From Variovorax paradoxus (GTDB taxonomy: Bacteria > Pseudomonadota > Gammaproteobacteria > Burkholderiales > Burkholderiaceae_C): a DNA stretch of 64,000 nt. Position numbers and translations under genes: made by a program. The stretch lies in the NCBI RefSeq assembly GCF_009755665.1, contig NZ_CP046622.1:992001-1056000 (forward strand), written 5' to 3'. Below are positions 43,086-51,020 of the stretch, one piece after another (position 1 is the first letter of the stretch; each line of letters opens with the position of its first letter). The notes beneath the pieces were generated by a model that was not told the DNA's origin, made no database searches, and was given only the letters and a program-made list of their open reading frames with translations.

Positions 43086-45352
43086 GATTCCCTGGGTCGA
43101 CCGTCAATCGAGTCCGTCGCGCTCTCATGCGGCTGCTTCTTGCGCTGCCCGCGTGGAGCTGGGCGGCGGATTTCGGCTTCAAGCCACCGCGCGATCCTGA
43201 GGATGCCACCGCGGCGGACCTGATGCGCGATCTGGCCCAGCGCATCCTGCCGGTGTACCAGGACGCAGACACCGACGTCTTCCTGGCCAACCTGACCGCC
43301 CTGCAGATCGTCAGCGGCACTTACCGTGCAGCCTCCGACAGCAGCCGGGCCCTGCGCACCCGCCGCCAGGGCAAGCCGTTCGACGACCTGGTGCAGCGTG
43401 CGATCCTCGACGGCATCTATGCGCGTGCGCGCGCACTCGAAGCGAACGAGCGCCTCGGCTTTGCCGAAGCCTACGCGCGCGCATTCCGGGAACTTGTGTC
43501 GCCGCTCGACAATGCGCAAGCCCAGGCCATCATGGCGCGGCTCGAAATTCCGGCGGCGGTGTATGCAGAGCCACTGCGCCGGGCTTTCGACCTCTGGCGC
43601 GCGAAGGGCAGCCTTCCGCAGGCCGATGCCCTGGCGCTCGTGCGGACCTGGCATTCGTACGAGTCGCGCCGCAGCTTCGGCGCGCTTCTGCCCGAACTGT
43701 TGGCGGCGGAAAACCGCAACCGCTACGTGACGGAGGCCGACCTCAGGATTCCCGTCCGCGGGGGTGTCATCTTCGCGAGCGTGGTTCGGCCCGGCCGAAC
43801 CAATGACGCAGTAGGCGCCCTGCCGACGCTGCTGCGCTTCACGCTCGATCCGGCCGAAGACGACGCCCAGCGCAGCGCCGCCAGAGGCTACGTCGGCGTC
43901 ACGGCGTACGTGCGCGGACGCACGCCCGACAGCAAGGGCGCCGTGTGGCCGTTTATCCGCGACGGCGAAGACGCCGCGGCCGTCATCGACTGGATTGCCG
44001 AGCAGGCGTGGAGCGACGGCCGCGTCTGCATGCTCGGCGACGGCTACTCCGGCTACGCCGCCTGGGCCGCCGCCCGCTTGAGACCGGCCGCCCTCAAGGC
44101 CATCGCCACCATCGCGCCGATGGCGCCGGGCATCGACTTTCCGAAGGCCGGGCAAATCTTCCGCAACGCCATGGTCCGCTGGGCACAGGAGCATGCGAAT
44201 GCCGAACCGCTGCGGGCCGGCGCAGACGCCGACCCGGACGCGACATGGCAGGCGCTCGACGCGCGGTGGTATCGAGGCAATCGCCCTTACTGGGACATCG
44301 ACCGCGTCCTGATTGGCAAGCGCAACAGGCTGATCCGCACCTGGCTGACGCACCCCAGTCATGATCGCTACTGGCAGAAGTTCCTGCCGTCAGCGAAGCA
44401 GTTTGCGAGCATCGACATCCCGGTGCTCAGCTTTGCCGGCTACTACGGCGCAGACGCCGGCGCGCTCTACTTCCACCAAGAGCATCTTCGCAACCGGCCG
44501 CAGGCCGATGCGACGCTGCTGCTCGGCCCCTACGACGCGGCCTCGATTAGGCTCGGCACGGCACCGACGCTGCGCGGCTACACGCTGGACCCCGTCGCAC
44601 GCGTCGACCTGCCCGAACTGCGCTTGCAATGGTTCGACCACATCCTGAAGGGCGCGAACAAGCCTTCTCTGCTGACGGACCGCGTCAACTACCAGGTGAT
44701 GGGCGCGGACCAGTGGCGCCATGTGCCGACGCTGGACGCGCCGAAGCGCACCCCGCTACGCCTTTACCTCGACACCCGCGAGCGCGACGACCCGCGCCGC
44801 CTGTTGCCGTCGCCGTCCGAAGGCGGTGGCAGCGCGCGGCTTTCGGTCGATCTGGCCGATCGACGCGACGTGCGCATCCCGTGGCCGGACGCGCTGCGCG
44901 CGAACCAGCTGCCAACGCGCAACAGCATCAGCTTTGCCAGTGATCCGCTCCCGCAGGACACCGAAATCGTCGGTAGCCTGCGCGGCGTGTTCGACATCAC
45001 GCCCTCGCGCCAGGACGTGGACTTCAACGTCTCGGTGTACGAGCAGACGGCAAGCGGCGAGTACCGACTGCTGTTCGATCCCTACGACTTCCGCGCCAGC
45101 TACGCAGCCAATCGCGTGCGTCGCAGGCTTCTTCGGGCCGGCGAGCGTCAGCTGCTTGCGTTCACCGCCGAACGCGTGACGGCGTGCAGGTTAGCGGCGG
45201 GCAGCCGAATCGTGCTGCTGATTGGCCTCAACAGGCGCCCCGACCGGCAGATCAACTACGGCAGCGGCAAGGACGTGAATTCGGAAACCATCGCCGACGC
45301 GAAGTGGCCCGTGCGCGTGCGTTGGCACGCGCGCAGCTACGTCGAGATATAG
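43082..45352 (+). CDS. CocE/NonD (peptidase S15-like) alpha/beta hydrolase with atypical active site
   Basis: A 756-aa secreted protein: possible signal peptide at about residues 1-30 (LLLALPAWSWA), a helical N-terminal extension (about 35-210), an alpha/beta-hydrolase domain with nucleophile S323 in GYSGY, and the C-terminal jelly-roll domain of X-Pro dipeptidyl-peptidase/cocaine-esterase enzymes (about 530-755). At the place where the catalytic His normally follows (GPW-H) the sequence reads GPYDAAS, so the His seems absent. Last gene of the overlapping GH144-GH15-ABC operon. Substrate unknown. Confidence 0.8.
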   Translation: MRFPGSTVNRVRRALMRLLLALPAWSWAADFGFKPPRDPEDATAADLMRDLAQRILPVYQDADTDVFLANLTALQIVSGTYRAASDSSRALRTRRQGKPFDDLVQRAILDGIYARARALEANERLGFAEAYARAFRELVSPLDNAQAQAIMARLEIPAAVYAEPLRRAFDLWRAKGSLPQADALALVRTWHSYESRRSFGALLPELLAAENRNRYVTEADLRIPVRGGVIFASVVRPGRTNDAVGALPTLLRFTLDPAEDDAQRSAARGYVGVTAYVRGRTPDSKGAVWPFIRDGEDAAAVIDWIAEQAWSDGRVCMLGDGYSGYAAWAAARLRPAALKAIATIAPMAPGIDFPKAGQIFRNAMVRWAQEHANAEPLRAGADADPDATWQALDARWYRGNRPYWDIDRVLIGKRNRLIRTWLTHPSHDRYWQKFLPSAKQFASIDIPVLSFAGYYGADAGALYFHQEHLRNRPQADATLLLGPYDAASIRLGTAPTLRGYTLDPVARVDLPELRLQWFDHILKGANKPSLLTDRVNYQVMGADQWRHVPTLDAPKRTPLRLYLDTRERDDPRRLLPSPSEGGGSARLSVDLADRRDVRIPWPDALRANQLPTRNSISFASDPLPQDTEIVGSLRGVFDITPSRQDVDFNVSVYEQTASGEYRLLFDPYDFRASYAANRVRRRLLRAGERQLLAFTAERVTACRLAAGSRIVLLIGLNRRPDRQINYGSGKDVNSETIADAKWPVRVRWHARSYVEI

Positions 45353-45371
45353 ACCGGCAAGCCTTGATTGC

Positions 45372-47009
45372 TCATCGTGCGTCGGGGCCCTTGACGTTCA
45401 CGGTGCCGACAACGACGCCTTCGCAAGGCGCCAGCACCAGAGGCCCCTTGATGAACTCCGCGCGCGCAGGATCGGTCGATGCCAGCACGATCGGCTGGCG
45501 CGGCATCAACGCCGGCGAGATCGGCGCCGGTGCGGCGCCAAAGTTCAAGAGCACCAGCAGCCGCTGTCCTTCGAAGCTGCGCACATAGGCGAGCACATCA
45601 TCCCCGGCATCGAGCGCTTCATAGTTGCCCCGGTTCAGCGCAGGCTGCCTGCGGCGCAACGCGATGAGGCGGCGGTAGAGCGTCAGCATCGACCCTGCGT
45701 CGCGTGATTGCGCTTCCACATTGTTCGTGGGCCAATCGGCCGCCAGGCGCAGCCACGGCGTAGCGGTCGTGAACCCTGCGTGCTCTCTGGCGCTCCATTG
45801 CATGGGTGTTCGCTCCGGGTCGCGGCCCAGCCCCATGCCGGGTTTGTTCTTCTCGAACGGGTCCTGCACTCCATCGGCGGGAATGGGAACGTCCGTCATG
45901 CCGATCTCGTCGCCGTAGTAGAGCGTTGGCGTGCCGCGCAGCGTGAGCAGCAGCATGGCCGCGAGCCGCGCCATCTGCGGCCCGACGCGGCTCGCAATGC
46001 GGGATCTGTCGTGGTTGCCCAGCACCCAGTTCGGCTGAGCGCCCGCGGGCAGGGCGGCTTCGTAATCGCGCACCAGGCGGTCGATGCGCGCCGCCTGCCA
46101 CTCGGTCGCAATCAGCTGAAAGTTGAAGGGCAGTTGCACGCCTTCGAGCACACCTTCGGCGTTGAGTCCGTAGTAGGCGACCAGGCGCGTGAGCGGCAGG
46201 TAGAGCTCGCCAATCAGCACGCGCGACGAGCGTGTGTCGCTGAACGCGTCGACCACCCGGCGCATCTCGGCCACGATCGGCTGCACCTCCGGCAGGTCCG
46301 TGTTGTAGAGCATCAACCAGCGAAAGAATGGGTCTTGGCCCTCCACGAAGTCCGGATTCGGCGGGTTGTCGCGGAACGCCGCGTCCTTGATGATTTGAGA
46401 GAGCACGTCGACGCGGAATCCATCGACGCCGCGCCGAAGCCAGAAGCGCAGCACCTCGTACATCGCGGCCCGCACTTCGGGGTTGCGCCAGTTGAGGTCG
46501 GGCTGCTCCTTCAGGAACGAATGGGCGTAGTACTGGCCGGTGGCCGGATCGAAAGCCCAGGCCGGCCCGCCAAAATTGCTGAGCCAGTTGTTGGGCGGCC
46601 CGCCGCCCGGCGCCGGGTCGCGCCAGATATACCAGTCGCGTCGCGCATCGCTGCGCGCGCTGCGGCTCTGTACAAACCACGGATGACGGTCCGATGTGTG
46701 GTTGGGCACAAAGTCCAGGATGATCTTGATCCCTATCGCGTGCGCCTCCTGCAGCAGCGCATCGAAGCCGTCCAGCGTCCCGAAGCGCGGATCGACGTCG
46801 CAAAAATCGGAGATGTCGTACCCGAAGTCGGCCATCGGCGAGGGATAGATCGGCGAAATCCAGACCGCATCGACGCCGAGCGAGACCAGATGATCCAGCC
46901 GGGCGCGAATTCCGTCCAGGTCTCCGACGCCATCGCCGTTGCTGTCCTGGAACGAACGCGGGTAGACCTGATAGACGATTCCGCACTTCCACCAGTTGTC
47001 GGCTGACAT
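45372..47009 (-). CDS. GH13 alpha-glucosidase / oligo-1,6-glucosidase type
   Basis: A 545-aa alpha-amylase-superfamily enzyme. The catalytic residues are in place: nucleophile D201 in GFRVDVL, acid/base E268 in LIGELYL and transition-state Asp D334 in GNHDRSR. The QDSNGDGVGDLDGI calcium loop and DFVPNHTSDRHPWF are typical of the oligosaccharide subfamilies (alpha-glucosidase, trehalose-6-P hydrolase, isomaltase). Start at MSADNWWKCG with AGGGG upstream; ATG 47045 is an alternative. Convergent with the S15-like gene (19 bp). Cytosolic. Confidence 0.92.
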   Translation of the reverse strand: MSADNWWKCGIVYQVYPRSFQDSNGDGVGDLDGIRARLDHLVSLGVDAVWISPIYPSPMADFGYDISDFCDVDPRFGTLDGFDALLQEAHAIGIKIILDFVPNHTSDRHPWFVQSRSARSDARRDWYIWRDPAPGGGPPNNWLSNFGGPAWAFDPATGQYYAHSFLKEQPDLNWRNPEVRAAMYEVLRFWLRRGVDGFRVDVLSQIIKDAAFRDNPPNPDFVEGQDPFFRWLMLYNTDLPEVQPIVAEMRRVVDAFSDTRSSRVLIGELYLPLTRLVAYYGLNAEGVLEGVQLPFNFQLIATEWQAARIDRLVRDYEAALPAGAQPNWVLGNHDRSRIASRVGPQMARLAAMLLLTLRGTPTLYYGDEIGMTDVPIPADGVQDPFEKNKPGMGLGRDPERTPMQWSAREHAGFTTATPWLRLAADWPTNNVEAQSRDAGSMLTLYRRLIALRRRQPALNRGNYEALDAGDDVLAYVRSFEGQRLLVLLNFGAAPAPISPALMPRQPIVLASTDPARAEFIKGPLVLAPCEGVVVGTVNVKGPDAR

Positions 47010-47184
47010 CTTGATCCCCTCATGGTCGGTTTCGAGCGGGTTCATTGTCTCTAGAAAGGGTGCTTGGGACCACGACGCTGTGACCCATATCCCTGCGGCA
47101 ATCCAGCGCGAGGCCTACCATATGCACGACAACCCAAGTCTTCGGCAAGAGTGAAGCCTTCCGTTTTCACATGAGGAGCATGAA

Positions 47185-47787
47185 ATGATCCAGCCCTCGA
47201 TTGAGATCCGCAGTGCCACGTCTGACGAAGTTCCGCGCGCCGTCTCAGCGATCGTGGCTGCATTCCTCACAGACCCGCCTGCGCGGTTCGCCTGGCCTTC
47301 GCCGCACGACTATCTCTTGGCCATGCCAGTGGCCACTGGTGCGTTCGCAGGCAGCAGTTTTCAGCATGGCTCGGCCTATGTGTCGGTGGACTTCTGCGGC
47401 GCTGCACTCTGGCTGCCTCCCGGCGTGGAGCCGAACGGCCAGGCTCTCGAAAAGGTGTTCCGTGACACAGCAAAGCCTGAACACATGGACGATCTGCTGG
47501 CCACCTTCGAGAAGATGGAACAGTCGCATCCTCGAGAAGCGCATTGGTACTTGCCGCAGATTGGCGTCGAGCCAAACGCGCAGGGAAAAGGCATCGGTGC
47601 GGCGTTGATGCGTCACGCTCTCGCCCGCTGCGATCAGGAGCAATCGCTGGCATATCTCGAGGCTTCGAAGCCGCAGAACATTCCGTTCTACCAGCATCAT
47701 GGTTTCGAGGTGATAGGCGAGATCCAGGTGGGCTCGGCACCGGCCGTCACGCCCATGCTTCGTAAGCCCCGCCGACCGGGAACCTGA
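47185..47787 (+). CDS. GNAT-family N-acetyltransferase
   Basis: A 200-aa acetyltransferase. The acetyl-CoA motif A is in WYLPQIGVEPNAQGKGIGAALM (about residues 113-134), and the final strand FYQHHGFEVIGE follows. AGGAG precedes the ATG. The N-terminal half (AIVAAFLTDPPARFAWP) is like small-molecule or toxin-modifying GNATs of the yeast HPA2 type. Substrate unknown. It borders the start of the accessory region. Confidence 0.88.
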   Translation: MIQPSIEIRSATSDEVPRAVSAIVAAFLTDPPARFAWPSPHDYLLAMPVATGAFAGSSFQHGSAYVSVDFCGAALWLPPGVEPNGQALEKVFRDTAKPEHMDDLLATFEKMEQSHPREAHWYLPQIGVEPNAQGKGIGAALMRHALARCDQEQSLAYLEASKPQNIPFYQHHGFEVIGEIQVGSAPAVTPMLRKPRRPGT

Positions 47788-48188
47788 GCCCGCGGAACTA
47801 GACCGGTTCTTTCGCTCCCTGGAGGCAAAGGCAGATGCAGCCAGAACCGCTCATCCAAACCAAGTCTTTCAGTTCAGGCGGCTAGTCGAGAACAGTGCCG
47901 CATGCGGAAACGCTGAACGGCCCGGTGACGGTGTCTCAGGCTTAATTGCCTCTTTTCTGCCCCCGTTCGAGTTACTTGAGGCGATGTCTCAGTCTTCATG
48001 AGGTCGTTTTCCAAGGACGCCTCCAGGCCTCACGCGGCCCTCAAGGGCGTCGACTACATTCGGGCAAAAGCGGCCTGTCGGCCTCGGCCCTCGAAAGCGC
48101 GTGCGCGCTGACCGAGTCTTAGATAACAATCGACTAAGTGCCGTCTTTTGGCGTCGGCATACAAAAATCCGAATTGACAGAGGGAAAC
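47788..48188. other. 401-bp gene-poor stretch with an imperfect direct repeat
   Basis: No gene is supported on either strand. It contains two similar 20-bp segments (47928-47947 and 47980-47999, sharing CGxTGTCTCAGxCTT) and otherwise decayed-looking sequence. Open frames on the minus strand (47989-48201, 48054-48323) have no domain sense. Confidence 0.7.
47928..47999. repeat. Imperfect direct repeat, possible remnant element end
   Basis: ACGGTGTCTCAGGCTTAATT at 47928-47947 and GCGATGTCTCAGTCTTCAT at about 47981-47999 match at most positions. Such TGTCTCA-containing ends occur in some insertion elements, but no transposase remnant is visible. Confidence 0.4.
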
Positions 48189-48755
48189 ATGGACGCCGCA
48201 TATCTCAGGCAACACTACGACCGCCTTGAATCCGACGAGTTGATCCGTCTTCGCTCGACTGACCTGACGCCTGAGGCCAAGGTCGTGCTCGAAGCTGAAT
48301 TGGCGTCGCGGGATGTTGCGCACTCTTTTTCTACAGTGCCTGCCAGCGCCTCTGCGCTGCGCCCGCTCGACCAGTCATTGCTGGCTCCGCTGTGGAGGCG
48401 ATTTGTAGCTGCGACACTCGACTATGCTGGACTCTTCTTCGTGCTGTTCGGTGTGAACTTCCCAATATATCTGTACACCCCGAAGACCTTCTCTGATTTG
48501 GTTGCATACGCATCCATCGGGGTAGCCTTGACATACTTGTTTTTCAAGGATGGCCTGAACGGTCAAAGCTTCGGGAAGCGACTCCTCAAGATCAAGGTTT
48601 TGGAGAGGGCTACAGGTGACTCATGCAGCCTGCCTCGCTCTCTAGTCCGCAACGCGTTTAATGGACTGGGCTTCATTGATTGGCTATTTGCCCTCGGCCG
48701 TGAAAACAGACGCCTCGGCGACCATGCTGCAGGCACATACGTTGTGAACGCCTAA
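48189..48755 (+). CDS. RDD-family membrane protein
   Basis: A 188-aa protein. A short charged N-terminal domain (about residues 1-60, YLRQHYDRLESDELIRL) precedes the RDD domain, which begins APLWRRFVAATLDYAGLF. Two to three membrane segments follow, then DGLNGQSFGKRLLKIKV and the C-terminal RRLGDHAAGTYVV. RDD proteins are poorly understood inner-membrane proteins, some linked to ion transport. AGAGGG precedes the ATG. A second RDD gene lies at 55095-55664, at the other side of the island. Confidence 0.88.
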   Translation: MDAAYLRQHYDRLESDELIRLRSTDLTPEAKVVLEAELASRDVAHSFSTVPASASALRPLDQSLLAPLWRRFVAATLDYAGLFFVLFGVNFPIYLYTPKTFSDLVAYASIGVALTYLFFKDGLNGQSFGKRLLKIKVLERATGDSCSLPRSLVRNAFNGLGFIDWLFALGRENRRLGDHAAGTYVVNA

Positions 48756-48827
48756 AACACCTATCGTCGGTGCGGAACAAATTCGATGTTCTAGATGGGC
48801 TGCTTTGGGAGCCGGACACGGCCGGTA

Positions 48828-48875
48828 GGGGCCCTTCGCGACGGTAGCGCGACCGGCTACAGTCGGCCAGAAGCA
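48828..48875 (+). repeat. Dispersed repeat, copy A, upstream of a GNAT gene
   Basis: Matches the segment at 56731-56781 in inverted orientation. Shared elements are GGGGCCCTTC, then a GCG-rich spacer, then GCGCGACCGGCTACAGTCGGCCA. Each copy lies 5' of a GNAT reading frame and points the same way relative to it; the GNAT start at 48898 is 22 bp further on. Confidence 0.75.
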
Positions 48876-48897
48876 GAACTTCCCGAGCAACCCACTA

Positions 48898-49422
48898 ATG
48901 CAGGTCCTTCGAACGGAACGACTGGTACTCAGGCCCTACCAGCCCACCTTGCGCGACTCATTCCTCGCGTGGATGGAGGAAGCCGCCATCGAGGCATTCC
49001 TGAGCCGCTCCTTCCCCGATCTGCCCAAGGGTGACCTTCTTTTTGACAGCTTCGTCCATCGTTGTTCGGCTACTCAGCCGGCAGCGCGCGCGTGGGCAGT
49101 AACCGAGGCCTCGGATGGCAGACTGGTCGCGCATATCGAGTGCAAGACAACGGCGAAGACCTCCGGCGACGAACTCGAACTAATCTATGTCGTGCGCCGC
49201 GAATTCGAAGGAAGAGGCGTAGCCACCGAAGCCGTAACAGCGATCACCGCTGAACTCGCCACGGCGCGCGTGGCGGTATTGGCGTTCATCAACCCGGCCA
49301 ACGGAGCCTCTCGGCGCGTGCTCCAAAAGGCCGGCTTTGTCCAAACGGGCGATGCGGCAACGGGCCAGCAGGGGGAACGATGGATTCATGCTGTTCAGCG
49401 CGCGGTGGCCACCAAGCCGTGA
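48898..49422 (+). CDS. GNAT-family N-acetyltransferase, RimJ/RimL-like
   Basis: A 174-aa acetyltransferase opening MQVLRTERLVLRPYQP, the usual start of RimJ/RimL-type GNATs that acetylate protein N termini, amino acids or antibiotics. Motif A is IYVVRREFEGRGVATEAVTA (about 101-120), followed by INPANGASRRVLQKAGFVQTG. The dispersed repeat copy A ends 22 bp upstream and no strong RBS is seen. A GNAT pseudogene with the same upstream repeat lies at 56398-56695. Substrate unknown. Confidence 0.87.
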   Translation: MQVLRTERLVLRPYQPTLRDSFLAWMEEAAIEAFLSRSFPDLPKGDLLFDSFVHRCSATQPAARAWAVTEASDGRLVAHIECKTTAKTSGDELELIYVVRREFEGRGVATEAVTAITAELATARVAVLAFINPANGASRRVLQKAGFVQTGDAATGQQGERWIHAVQRAVATKP

Positions 49423-49590
49423 ATCCAGGCCACAAGGGAAAGGCAGAATGCGGCCAGGAGCGGACGGTCGGGCGGTCGTGGCGCAGAATTCACCTGTCAC
49501 CAGACGTTCGCGCCGCGGATGAGATCCCGAAAACGTGAGCGACTTGGACGTCGCCGAACCGATTGCAGTTCACCGCAACAGGAGAAAACA

Positions 49591-49943
49591 GTGGATGTCG
49601 AGTTGGCTGCAATCGAAAGAGCACTAGTTGCTCATCCTCCATCCGGAGAAGAGAAGTACTTCGTCGACATCTTTGTGCTTGGAAATGTGACTGAGCTCAA
49701 TGTGAAAAGGGTGCTAGAACTGATGAGTCAGACAAGGCGCTAAATCTTGCTTTCTGGTCTGTCATAAACAACGCTCCGATCTCCGAAAAAGGATGGCAGT
49801 CCATCCTCTGGATTGGGAGCGACATGAGTGACGAACAGCAGGAACGGAGCCGCCGTCGCCTACGAAACGCCGTAGAGATTGTTCGGGCGACCGTCGGCGA
49901 CCAGCAGGTGAAGCGCGCAGTTCTGTTTCAAAGATCGCCGTGA
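49591..49943 (+). pseudogene. Probable frameshifted small gene of unknown function
   Basis: A GTG at 49591 with AGGAG 6 bp upstream opens a 50-codon frame (VDVELAAIERALVAHPP, KYFVDIFVLGNVTELNVKRV) that stops at 49743. Another frame, open from 49695 and overlapping it, continues in protein-like fashion: DKALNLAFWSVINNAP, EKGWQSILWIGSDMSDEQQ, then RRLRNAVEIVRAT, to a stop at 49943. Joined near 49725-49735 they would make one protein of about 115 aa. I recognise no family. Alternatively the 50-codon frame alone is a functional small gene. Confidence 0.45.
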
Positions 49944-50039
49944 TTTCAAGCCAGACTCGGCCAAGCGTGGTTACTCGTCGCCGCGGCAAATTCGGCCAAA
50001 ACCGGTCCGTGGCTCCGTCGCTCAACTTTCGACCCCTAT

Positions 50040-50636
50040 ATGTGGCCCTTCAAAAAACGCGTGGCGGCCTCGCCAGCACACGCCATCCTGCCTTCAGCAA
50101 AGGTTGTAGAGGCCACGGCCGATGGAGACAGCCCGGTTTACTGCCGAGTTGAATTCGAGTCGAATGGCGAGAAGTCCTTACAGCGACTGACGGAATTCTT
50201 TGACCTCGTGAAGGCTGCGAAGGATAGCGATGAGCTCGCCGATGAGCCGCAACTATTGGCCTTTCTGACCGATGGTGAACGCTCCTACTTTTCGAACCTG
50301 ACCCCAGAAGAAGTGGCTGAGTGGAACGAATACTGGTTCTCCACTCCGCTTCCGAAGTGGCATTCCCCTGAGATGCTGATTCCACAGTGGGATTTTGCTT
50401 CTATGCTTGATGCACTCTGGAATGGGGACTACGACCTCATTGCAATCCAACCGCGAGCGACACGGCATGTGTTGGAGTTCAATCCCCATGGCTACCCATA
50501 CGGCGGCACCGGCAGTCTTGTTGCGCTGGTTGAGTGTTTCGGCCATCAGGTCGTCGGCGTTGATGATGGGACTGGATATGAGAACTACGTGCCACGTACG
50601 AACGTCTGGAAGCCATCCGCCAGCCCTGGTGTCTGA
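50040..50636 (+). CDS. Unrecognised 198-aa protein
   Basis: An acidic soluble protein starting MWPFKKRVAASP, with regions FESNGEKSLQRLTEFFDLVKAA, QLLAFLTDGERSYF and a C-terminal block FNPHGYPYGGTGSLVALVECFG, HQVVGVDDGTG. No signal peptide or membrane segment. I do not recognise the family; the last block has the look of SMI1/KNR4- or immunity-type proteins, but that is weak. Orphan in the accessory region, with lower GC than core genes around it. Confidence 0.7.
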   Translation: MWPFKKRVAASPAHAILPSAKVVEATADGDSPVYCRVEFESNGEKSLQRLTEFFDLVKAAKDSDELADEPQLLAFLTDGERSYFSNLTPEEVAEWNEYWFSTPLPKWHSPEMLIPQWDFASMLDALWNGDYDLIAIQPRATRHVLEFNPHGYPYGGTGSLVALVECFGHQVVGVDDGTGYENYVPRTNVWKPSASPGV

Positions 50637-51020
50637 CCTCACATTGCGGCCCCAACGAATGACTGCTTTCGAGCAAGCCAGATGACGGCTTCGGGCCCGA
50701 AGCGGTCAGTCGCTTGAACGTCTTGAACGCCTCCTTTGCAGCGGTTCCCTTCGTCCGCAGTCCGGAACTGAATTCACGGTATGTAGCATTGAATAATCGC
50801 GGACGCGCTTGGCCGCCTCATGGTCATAACGACCAGTGTCGAGGGTCCTGCTACCGTGCCCGCCGCCTAACGACCAGCACCTGAGTTGAACCAGCTGGCC
50901 TCCGCGACTGCTGGGCGATTCAAGTATCCCGAGCCCCGTTTACCAATCCGTATGGGGTGTCGTCAGCGGCTTCTGAAAGTCCTCGCGCAGCACAACAGGG
51001 AACCCTCGGTGACAGGCTTG
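50637..51020. other. 384-bp stretch without a recognisable gene
   Basis: Between the 198-aa gene and the convergent 800-aa gene. Minus-strand frames show fragments that look protein-like (for example RYDHEAAKRVRDYSMLHTV around 50780-50840) but are broken by stops and frameshifts. Short segments resemble the decayed GGTCxxTCG-type intergenic sequence found elsewhere in this island. Confidence 0.6.

Noticed and set aside
49762..50025. 87-codon minus-strand frame
   Set aside because: It opposes the protein-like sequence at 49731-49943, has an Arg-rich translation and no RBS.
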